Made by a program: the position numbers and the translations under genes. From positions 314,752 through 378,751 of the forward strand of contig CAUYUJ010014770.1 of NCBI GenBank assembly GCA_963575745.1: a stretch of DNA of 64,000 bases, written 5' to 3'. This DNA comes from Prorocentrum cordatum (taxonomy: Eukaryota; Sar; Dinophyceae; Prorocentrales; Prorocentraceae). This document shows positions 52,503 through 62,200 of the stretch, piece by piece (the first letter of the stretch is position 1; every line of letters starts with the position of its first letter). The notes beneath the pieces are model-generated. The model worked only from the letters and a program-made list of their open reading frames with translations, was not told the DNA's origin and made no database searches.

Positions 52503-54701
52503 CTAGATGGAGGGCGTGTTCCCCTGGCGGTCGCGGCTCTCGTCTCCGCTGCGGTCTCCGCCGCGCTCACTGGGGTCCCGGGGGCTGCCGCCATCGCCGC
52601 CCCTCGACGCGCGACCGTCCGCGCTGGGCCAGTCACGCTCACTCCGGCCGCGGCTGCCCTGGTCGCCCTTGGAGTGGCCGCCCTTGCCGCTCTTGTCGCC
52701 CTTGCCGCCGCTCTTGGAGCCCTTGGCGGCCTTGCCGGAGTACTTGCCCTTGACCTTGCCGCCCTTGCCGCCCTTGTCGCCCGCGCCCTTGCCACGCCAG
52801 GCTGGGATCCCACCCCCGCCCGCGGCAGCCTCCGCGGCGGCAGCACGCCGCCGCTTTTTCTCCTGCTCGTACCAGCCGCCGCGAGGAGCGCGAAGCTGCC
52901 CAGCGTGCTTCCCGGTCTTACGCCGCGTGCGGCCGGGAGGGGTGTCGCCGCGCCGCGCCCACGCTGGGTCCCGCGCCAGACTGCGGCTGGGCGACCTCTC
53001 GCGCTTGGGCCGGTTGCGGCTGGGCGACCTCTCACGCTTGGGCCAGCTGAGGTCGCCCGGCGGGCGGTCCCCCTCAGCCCCCGCACCCGTGGCACCCGTG
53101 CTGGGGCGCTCTCCATGGCCGGCACTGGGGCCCGGCGCCTCCCGCACGGTGTGGCCGCTCCGCCGGGCCTTCTCCACCACCGTCTTGGGTTTGCCGAAGG
53201 CGACGCGGCAAGCCTCGCAGTAGCTCACGTCGCACCCCTTACAGTGCCACCGCAGGGCTCCGCTGTTAGCTCCGCCCGCGGGGCACATCTCGCAACCCCA
53301 ACCGTCTCCCGGGTCAAAGGAGCTCCAGCGCATCTTGAGTGCGCACGTCGGGCAGGCAGGCGGCTGGATGGTCGGGCCATCCTCCCCGTCGCTGCCTGGG
53401 TCAGGGCCGCGAGGTCGGCTCGCCCACTCCGTGACCACCGTGCACGGGTCCGTCTTGTAGAACCGATAGTTCGACCTCATGCACTCCCGCGCGCGCTTTG
53501 CGTCAGCGCGGCGCTGGAACTCCACCAGCACGCACGGCTCCCGCTTGTGGCGGTGGTCGTACAGGAAGGCGATGTGTTTGACGACCCCAAAGGGCACGAC
53601 CACCTGCCTGACCACCTCGGCATCGACGTGGTGCGGTACCCGCTCGATGCGGATGATGGACTCGCCCTCGTCGTGCTGGTCACTGGGCTGCTGCTGGGCG
53701 CCCTGGCGCTGCTCCTCCTTGCGCCTACGGCGGCTCCTCGAGCGCGGCTGGCGCTGGGGCGGACCGTCCCCCGCGCCTGGCGCCTCCTCCTCCACCTCGG
53801 TCTTCACCTCGAAGGACCGCGGCGGCGCCCCCCCGCTCTTGGGCTTCAGGACGGCCTCACGCTTCACGATGTCGGCCTTCGGGGGGGCGCCGCCCGTCTT
53901 GGGTTTCAAGACGGCCTCCTCCTCCTGTCCCCTGCGCCCGCGATCGCGAGGCGCATCGCGCTCGCGATCGCGGCGCCTCGCGCGCGAGGGCGAGCGCAAG
54001 GGCGCAGGGCGCCTCTCGCGCTTGCGGACCTCTTCGGCGAGGCGCTCTTGGCCCGGGGACCGCGCGGGCCGCGGGCGCTCCGCTGGAGCGCCTTTGCTCT
54101 GGCGCCGCGCTGCAGCCTGGATGGCCGCACGCGCCAGCGCCGCGGTGACCGCGTCCTCTCCCGCCTCGAGGACCGGGGCTGGGGTCGACCTCCCCTCGCC
54201 CCTGCTCGAGGCGTCGTCCACGTCGGTGAGCTCCACGACCGCCTCCGCGTCCACCGTGCGCATCATGTCGAGCAGCCCCCTGTTGTGCTTGCAGAGCTCG
54301 CGGAGCTCCGGCATGGGCTGCCCCTGGAACTGGGCCAGGGCGAGCGCCAGCTTGGCCGCCTGGCGCTGGACCTTGATATTCGGCCCCGCGCCCACCCCCC
54401 ACGCGCCCCGCTTGCCGTCGACGATCACCAGCTGGCCGTGGTCCTCGCTCGCCCCCGCGGCCAAGCAAGCCGCCGCGATGCACGGGGCTGCTTCGTGGTC
54501 GTGGTTGACCACCTCGACGAGGTCCTCGCTGTCCAGCTCGTTCACCACCGTGTACAGGTTGTTGTGGGCGGCACTCCGGAGCTCGTCCGACAGCGCGGCC
54601 CCCGAGACGACGACGCCGAGGGGGTTCACCGCCATGATGCTGTAGTCATGGCCACGCGCCTTGCTCTGGTCCGGGGCCACCAGGCCCACCAGGAATCCCA
54701 T
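52503..54701 (-). CDS. RNA-binding-like protein or C-terminal module: RRM-like, Cys-rich zinc domain, RS and Gly/Lys-rich tail
   Basis: ATG at 54701 begins MGFLVGLVAPDQSKARGHDY, a compact domain I cannot name (VVNHDHEAAPCIAAACLAAG; LVIVDGKRGAWGVGAGPNIK). After basic linkers comes an RRM-like segment: SIIRIERVPHHVDAEVVRQV, CVLVEFQRRADAKRARECMR (about 53450-53660). A double zinc-type cluster follows: CPTCALKMRW, GWGCEMCPAGG, WHCKGCDVSYCEAC (about 53215-53365). Then RERSPSRNRPKRERSPSRS and a Gly/Lys/Ser-rich tail to TAG at 52503. The frame is open upstream through the recombinase, so it may be a C-terminal extension of that protein or a separate host-type gene. Such RS plus RRM content would suit mRNA processing; inference only. 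Confidence 0.5.
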   Translation of the reverse strand: MGFLVGLVAPDQSKARGHDYSIMAVNPLGVVVSGAALSDELRSAAHNNLYTVVNELDSEDLVEVVNHDHEAAPCIAAACLAAGASEDHGQLVIVDGKRGAWGVGAGPNIKVQRQAAKLALALAQFQGQPMPELRELCKHNRGLLDMMRTVDAEAVVELTDVDDASSRGEGRSTPAPVLEAGEDAVTAALARAAIQAAARRQSKGAPAERPRPARSPGQERLAEEVRKRERRPAPLRSPSRARRRDRERDAPRDRGRRGQEEEAVLKPKTGGAPPKADIVKREAVLKPKSGGAPPRSFEVKTEVEEEAPGAGDGPPQRQPRSRSRRRRKEEQRQGAQQQPSDQHDEGESIIRIERVPHHVDAEVVRQVVVPFGVVKHIAFLYDHRHKREPCVLVEFQRRADAKRARECMRSNYRFYKTDPCTVVTEWASRPRGPDPGSDGEDGPTIQPPACPTCALKMRWSSFDPGDGWGCEMCPAGGANSGALRWHCKGCDVSYCEACRVAFGKPKTVVEKARRSGHTVREAPGPSAGHGERPSTGATGAGAEGDRPPGDLSWPKRERSPSRNRPKRERSPSRSLARDPAWARRGDTPPGRTRRKTGKHAGQLRAPRGGWYEQEKKRRRAAAAEAAAGGGGIPAWRGKGAGDKGGKGGKVKGKYSGKAAKGSKSGGKGDKSGKGGHSKGDQGSRGRSERDWPSADGRASRGGDGGSPRDPSERGGDRSGDESRDRQGNTPSI

Positions 54702-55199
54702 GATGCACGCTGCCGGAGCGCGGGGCGGAGGCGCGGCTGGCGCGCGAGGCTGGGGTGCGCGCGCTGCTCGCGTGCCTCGCTCTGGAGTGGGAGATGGCTG
54801 CGGATGAGAGGACCAAGAGGAGGTGGGCGTGCCTGGGGCGATCGGGAGCGGTAGCGAAAGGGGGGTCGAGGGCGAGAGGTCCACCGGGATACCCCCACAA
54901 CGCGAAGCCCCCGCCCTGACCTGAATACCCGTGGGACCCGCCTGCTGCTTCCCCACACGCCCGTTAACTCCTCGCCCTGGCTCGTATCTCACCAGCTCCT
55001 CCTCTCCTTCCCCCTCCGTAGTTGACCCTGCTCGCGCCGAAGGGCGCGCCCAGGGGGGGCGCCCGGGCGCCCAGGCCGGGCGTTCCGAGGGCCTCAGGTC
55101 GCTCCCAAACTGGGGCGGGTCGCTCCCGGCCAACTGGTCGGGGCGGGCGCCGGCCGCGGCGCCGTCGTCACCGCGGGCGTCCGGGGCCAATAAGGCGTG

Positions 55200-56249
55200 G
55201 CCCTCCGCCATGCCTCGGGCGAATGGAGCCTGACGCCGATGGTCCTCCCAGAGATATCCGTGGAAGGCGTCCGTGGACCACCTCCCGAACCTCTTGACCG
55301 CTTCCAGGTCGCGACAGGCGTGGTACAACGCCGTCGCGCCCCCGATGCGCAGGGAGTGGGATCCCATCTGGCCTGCGTCCACGCCGCAGGCGGCAGCCGC
55401 GAGTTGGAGGAGCCCCTGCACCTCCTCCCGCATAATCGGGTGGCCATCGGGCCGGCGGAACAGGGGGAGCCCCGCCTCGGTTCCTCGTCCAAACCGGTCC
55501 GGCAGCTCCCTCTGGAGGTCGGCGAGTGCGTCCACGACACACAACTCCACCCCCGAACGGTAATGGTTGCGTACGCAACCTGCGTTGAACTGGTCCGTCT
55601 TGGACGACGTGATCGTCAGTGCTACCTCATCGCAGTCGCTGAGCCTTGCGCTGGGTGTACCCCCGCGCATCCCCTGCACGTCCTGCCCACGCACCACCCG
55701 TCCCATGCTCCAGGAGCGGTCCTCTTGGACCAAATACTCCGACGCGCGGAGCATGAAGAAGTACCCCGTCATAAGCGCCGCCCATAGGATGGTCGCCTCC
55801 CGGCGCGTGGCCGTTCCGTGGGCGAACAAGTACTCGCGGAGCCAGCGCAACATCCGGGGCGTGGCCGGCAGCTTCCGTTTCGCCTTTCCGTCCCAGCGGC
55901 GGAGTCCCTCGATCGTGGTCCAGAGCCGGCGCCGATCGGAGGTCACATCCCCAAACCCGGCCAGGGTGTGGGCATATCGAATGGCGAACAGGCGCTGGCG
56001 GATGGTCGTGGCCCGCCTCTTCATCACCTTGTACAGGTACACGACATACCGGATGAGGTCATCCTCATCCGTAAGGCGGGCGTCCCGAGTCTCCCCCTGC
56101 AGGTATGGGCTCCGGCCTCGGAGCCTCCGCCAGAGTACCCAGTTAATTACGCCACCCGGCGCTGTAATTGGCCCGCGTCCCTTCGGCAAGCTTGGCCAAC
56201 ATCGCCTCGGTGGCGGTCGCATCCAGCTCGCGGGGATCGGTGAGTTCAC
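55200..56249 (-). CDS. Tyrosine recombinase (YR) of the DIRS-order element
   Basis: Integrates or circularises element DNA. The frame overlaps the pol frame by 107 bp (56143-56249) and lies in another phase. The core-binding part is RQRLFAIRYAHTLAGFGDVT (about 55950-56010). The catalytic set is complete: Arg in FFMLRASEYL (about 55732-55762), Lys in TSSKTDQFNAG (about 55580-55612), HxxR in GSHSLRIGGATA (about 55330-55366), Trp in RFGRWSTD and Tyr in FHGYLWED (about 55240-55268). This H-S-L-R-I-G-G type is frequent in dinoflagellates. The pol frame ends CGT AAT TAA C, and the recombinase frame is reached by a +1 shift there. No stop separates it from the module at 52503-54701. Confidence 0.8.
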
Positions 56250-59200
56250 CTTGAATCCCTTTCGGGGCGCCCCCGCCGGCGTGCCGCCAGGCGGCGGGCT
56301 TCACCAGCGCGGGAGCAGGGGCGCTGCGGGTACGCCGGCGGGCCTTGCGCGGGGGGCGAGCCTCGCCGCCCACGCCGTCCATGGCGCTTGGCCTGGGCAT
56401 GCCCGCGCCTTCCGGAACAGCGAAGGTAACCGCCCCGACCCGCTCCCCGCCTGCCCCGTCCTCCCCTGCTGCGGTGGACCGCGCGGTAGCAGGGGGGTCG
56501 AGCTGGTCCGCCAACCGAGCGGCGTCGTCCGTCGTCTTCCCCGCCTCCAGCGCAGCCTCGAATGGCCCGCTTGGGCGATCGGGGGCCTGAAGCCAGGCCT
56601 TTAGCCACAGCTTAACCATCTCGTCGTTAGCGAGTCGGTCGTGATCGGGCCCGACGCCAGCGCGCGCCCCGGGTGCCTCGCCTGCGCTCGCTGCCTCTAC
56701 GGCCTGCCTCAGCAGGCGCTCCGCCCACTGGAGCACCCAGCGGGCCGTGCGACGCGGGAGTGCACGAGCGGCCTGCCGCATGCGCTCGGCGATCGGCATA
56801 CCTCCAAGGCCCAAGGCATCCCACAGCTCCGCCGTGCCCCCCTGGGCGCACCAGATTTCTTTCGGGTGCAGGGCTCGCACGGTCCAGCCGCCCTCGGACC
56901 CTTCCAGGATCAGGGTGTTCGCATAGCCCTTCAACGGGTCGGGCTTCGCCCGTGCCGTATGGCAGGGCCCGCGCGGATCATGAATCACCACGCGCTGGGC
57001 CCGCCCGCCTCCCGCGGGCTGCCATGTGCCGCGCGGCCAGGGCATCATGCGATCCCCCGTCGTCGAGATCCGAGGGTCCACGAGCAAGGTGCCGTTGTTG
57101 AGGTCCAGGCGGAGCTCATCCAGCGGTGGCCGCCCTGCCTCTTTCCAGAGCTGGCAGAGGCCGCGTGGCTCCACGCAGGGCTGCCCCAGGGGGGGTATGG
57201 GGCTCGGTGCCCGAACCCGTTCTCCGCAACCCCAAACCTGGACCGCCCGCGCGCGTGCCGTGACGTCGCCGAAGTGTGTGCACAGTAGGCGCGTCTCTGG
57301 GGAGAGTGCCACATAGCCGAGGCGCCGTAAGCGCGCCCCTAGTCGCACTGCAGCGTAGTTGACGGGAGCGTCGAGCAACACGGCCAGTGGCCGAATGGTG
57401 ATCAGTAGCCGCTCCAGGCCCGTCGCTTCGCGTCCACCGGGGTCCTCCGATAGTGACACGCACAGCCAGCGGGTCCGTGGGGCCCCAGTGGGGTCCTTGG
57501 GGTGGTCCCCGTCGTCCGGGTCCCATCGGTCACCGACATCCCACGGCGCTAGCAGCGCCGACCCACCGAGGCTCTCCCATGCCTCCCCAAAGGGGGGCCA
57601 CGCGGTTCCCACCTCCAGCAGCCGCGCCCCCTCGACCTGCAGGGGGGCGTAGCGTAGTAGGGCCTCCCGGGCTCCTTTGACTTGGAGCGCAGCCGCGCGC
57701 CAGGGCCCGTCGTCTCCTGGCATCCGCAGCTCGCGCTGGGCGGCCTCCTCCACCAACTCGCCCCACGGTGCTGCCGGCGACAGCTCGGTCCATCCGGCCT
57801 CCGCCATCCGCTGGCGTACCTCCTCCACCGTGGCACGAGTAATGAAGTCGGCCAGCTCATTGTGGTAAGTCCGCAAGTAAAGCCCGTCCAGGACCCGGAA
57901 CTTGTACCGTAGCTCCAGCATGGCCAGGACTCGAAGCAGGTGGCGCGCCACCGCGTTCCGTGCCCGGCGGCGTCGCAGCCAGCGGCTGACATTACTGTTG
58001 TCAGTGACGTACGGCAATAGCAGCTGGAACCAGTCCGGGCCCTTCTCGGCCGCCAAGGCTATCAGGCAGAGTAGTTCGACCACCGCGATGATCTCCCCCT
58101 CCCCCTGCCAGGTGACCCCAGGGGCGGAGCGGAGCGTCTCCAGATAGGGAGCCGCCTCCGCCACGATGTACTCGCGCGAGGACCAGTCCAGCGCACCGAT
58201 CCGATCCAGGGTGGCATCGCCTCCCAGCCAGCGCAGCTTGCCGAGCGCCCCCGGGAGTGCGAGGGCCTCGCGAAGGCCTAGCAGGCCCTCGAAGGAGGTC
58301 TCGAAGTTACCCTCGACCGGCATCTCAAAGCAGACGCGCAGCCAATCCAGGGTCTGGTGCCAATCGTCCCACGCAGCCTCTACCATCTCGGGGTCGCCCG
58401 GCGGATGGACGTAGGCCTGACCTGGGTCACCCGACAGCATCCGGTGGACCGCTGGGAGCTCCAGGCTCAGGGCTGGAGCTGCGCAGGCGCAGAACTGGCC
58501 GAGCCCACTTAGCTCCCTCGCGGTTCGCAGCCGGACCATGCGGCAGCCGAAGCTCAGCTCCGGCTCCGCCAGTAGGAAGCGCATCTTCATGGCCTTGGGC
58601 TCCGGGAGTCCAACTCGCTCGCGCTCGAAGTCCATACTGAGCCCCCAGATAATCTGCGTGGTGGAAGGCTCCCCCTCGGCGTCCCTCTTGCTGACGTTCA
58701 CTGCTTCGGACCCAAACACCTCACGTATGGAGGCATCCAATGCGTCGCAGGCCATCCACGGTCGGACCCCAATGTCGGGCTCCACCACCACAGGGTCATC
58801 CATGAGCCACTCCGAGTGGAAGTGGGTGGTGTCGTGCCAGTGCGGCTCCCCAGGCCGATAGCTCTCGTGGAGCTCCCTCGCCGCCAGGGCGAGCATCATG
58901 TAATTGCCTGGGGCTCCCGTCCACCCAAACACCATGGCTAGGTAAACGACTCTGACGTCCCCCTCGATGCCAGCGTGGGCCCCCGGTAATGAGGTGCCAA
59001 AGTCCCCGACGTCCGCCGGGGCGATGTCCAGCCACTTGAAGGCCCGCGAGACGTCCCGCTTGGCGCAAAGGAGGCGCGCTCCGGGGTGGCGCGCGCGATG
59101 CCATACCGCCGTCCTCGCCACTTGCCGATGGCGTGGCTGGACGGCAGGCGGGTGGTCGCGCTTGTGTGTGGCGGCGTTGGCCGAGAGCATCGCGTGGATC

Positions 59201-62200
59201 ATACGCCCTTCGGACGATAAGGTCCTGTCCGGTAGCTGCTTCGGTACCCTCCCCAGGGGGGCTTCCACCAGCTCCGTCAGAAAACCCTCTGCCGCCTGGG
59301 AAGCCACCAGGACGATCCCCCAGGTCACATCCGCCCATACCTTCTGGTAGGCCTCGTCGATGTGGGCTCGCACGCTGGGGTACGGCTGGGCTCGCTCGCG
59401 CCTCCGCGGCGCGCCCCGCCGCGCGGAGGCTCCCCCTTCCGCTAGCTCCCGGACGTACTCGAAGTGCTCTCGGCTTAAACACCGTCGCACCTTGTCCCCC
59501 AGGACACCCCGAAGGGGGTTGCCCAGGCGCTCGTGGCGCGCGCGCCTAAGCAGCGCGGCCGCTTCCTTCAGGGACCCCGTCCGCTGGAGGAGCTGATCCC
59601 CCAGCCCCACCAGGGTCCGCATGGCTTCGGGGTCGTGCTCAGGGTGCTCCGCGCAGAAGGTCAGGTAGACCGTGGCCAGCTCCGCCGGGCTGCACCCGTC
59701 GAGGTCCTCCGCGATATCTCTGGCCGGATCCTCGCAAGGGGGTCGAGTCTTGCCCGCACTCACCTCCCCCTGTGCCTTGCCCAATGGGGGCTTAGGAAGC
59801 CCCGCCAATGCTCGGTGCATGGCTGGGCTAAGCCTACCGCATTTTGAGCCGTCCCCTGAGGCCTGCAGGCGCTCGATTCCAGTGAAGTCGACGCCCTGCA
59901 GGCGCCCGGGCGCCTCCGCCCGGGCGATTTTGGGGGGCGCCCCCGGGCCATCCTCCCATATAGGCGCCAACTGCCGACGCAGTTGGCTCACCGACCAGCG
60001 GTGATAGGCCCCTTTCAACACCTTTGCCCACGCGGCGCAAAGGCGGGGGGCCCAAACCTGCGCCTCCTTGGTGCGCTTAATGCCCGAGCCCGGCACGTGA
60101 TCCTTCAGCTCGACGTGGTGGTGGTCACGGGGGCAACGTCGCGCCAACAACAGAGCGTGCAGATACAGCCGGGGGCTGACGAGCCACCAGCTGCCCTTGC
60201 GATAGCGGCTCTCTGGCGCGTCGGACGGGGCCTTACCCCAGGCGCACATGTGGATCGGGACGATCATGGCCCCCGTCGCTCGACGCAGCTCGTGCATCGG
60301 GGCCTGGTCCCAAATCTTGGGGTAGCGGCCCGAGGGGCAGGAGGACTCGATGAGAAACTCCTTGCCGGCGTCGTGTAGGATGCGGCAGGTGTCGCACGTG
60401 AACTGTGTGTGGCTGTTACCCACGCGCTCGAACTCTTTGGAGCCATCCCCCTCGGGGTGCTCCCACGTGCGGGCGCCCTGCGGGGTCCCGCCCGGCTGGG
60501 TCATGAGCCCGAGGTCGGTGTACGAGCCACACGGGGTACCCCAGCACCAAACGTTGGCCACGTCGGGGCCCATGGGGGTCCGTGCGGCCTCCTGTAGGCG
60601 CGCGCGAACCGCTGGGTCGAGGGTGTCATGATCCGGCCGTGGGCCGGACTCTCGGAGGGGGTCGTCGTAATATTCGATCGGCTCCAGCACCCGGATGCCC
60701 TCGGCGCGAAGCGCGGCCGACCAATTTCCCGAACCGGCGTACACCTCCTGGGCGATCAAACCGTACGCGAACGCGGGGTCGTGTCGAATTGGCATCGCGT
60801 TCGCCTCCAGGAGGCGTGCCTGGACGTCGGCTGGATGTTCCCCGAACGAGGCTGGCGCGCGTCCCACTGCGCGGCCCGCCCGACCTTCCGCTGCCTTGCA
60901 GTGGGTGCAGGGCGCGCTCTTGCCCGGGACGGTGGGTTCAACGTCCGGGCCTTCATCGAGCATCTCGCGCCAGCCGACACTTACGATCTCGCGGGACAGG
61001 CGTCCTGCGTGCCCCCAGCGCTGGCCTAGGGCCGCCGCCTCCGCGTGGGAGCGCGGGCGCAAGGCGCGCATATGACCACGCCAGATCAGGAGCGGAATTA
61101 CGTGATCCTCCGCGCCGACACCCGCCCCCATTAGGTGGTCCACGCATAGGCGCCCACTGCCGTTGACACGGTGCACCTGGAGCGTGACGGCGTCGAGGTC
61201 GGCGACGGGGCATGCTGCCAGGCAGCGATAGTCCTTGTCGTGGTGCGGGTGCACCGCATCATGGACGTAGGAGCGGACATCGGCCTCCAGGGCCGTGATC
61301 CACGGTGGGGAGTCGCCCAGGGCCCGCAGGGCCTCATGGGCCTCCCCCCATAGTGCATGGCGATACGTCGCGGCCAACTGCTGCACCGCGTCCGGGCTGG
61401 GCTCACCTGTGCCCTCGCCCGCGCGTAGCAGGAGCACCCCCGCAGCTACGTGCAGTAGCAGGCACTGCCGCTCCTCGGTGTCGCCCACCTCCAGGCCCAT
61501 CGCCTGGCCCATCTCCTCTGTAGGGCCGAGGCGGTCCCGGTAGTCGATGAAGTCCCACTGGATGCGGGTGTCCCCGTCCCAGAAGGTATAGGACCCGCGG
61601 CCTATCAGCCCGTCGGTGTCCCACGCAACCGGGCCAACCTCGGCCCCGCCCTCGGTGACGTATCCTGCGGCGCAGCTAAGCGCCTCATGCAGGTCGGCTG
61701 CCTCGCTGCTGAGACCCCGATGGCCTCGGTCCACGGCCTCCTCGAGGGCTCGCTCCAGGGTGAGCCGCTCCCCGCGCAGGCGCGCCCCCAAGACGCGCCC
61801 GCGCACGTGGCTCTGCAAGTACTCGCTGGCCCCCTTCAGAGGCGCGAAGATGCCCTCGGATTCGAGCTCCTGCATGAGTTTGAGGCGAAGCTCCGGCCCA
61901 TCACCCGCGGGCTGGGCGTCCCAAGTGGCCGCCGCGCGCGGGCGGTCGTGGTCTTCGAGCCATCCGAAGTCGGGGCCCTTAACCGCTTCCCGGAGGTCAG
62001 ATTCCATCGCGGTAAGCTGGAGCGCGGTGTAGTCGTCCGGGGCCTGCCCCGGGCCCGGGTCGCCCGCTGCTCGCGAGCCGCTGCCACGGCCACGGCCCTT
62101 TTCCTTCTGGGAGTCAGGGGCAGCAGGTGGGGAGGTGTCCTCGCCAACCTTCTCGGCCTCGGCTGCCTTGGCTTGCGAGCGCAGCTGCGCAATCATCCCA

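Noticed and set aside
52098-54854. 918-codon plus-strand open frame
   Set aside because: It mirrors the minus-strand RRM/zinc/RS module, has Leu/Ala/Arg-biased content, and contains no motif; the minus-strand reading is clearly protein-like.
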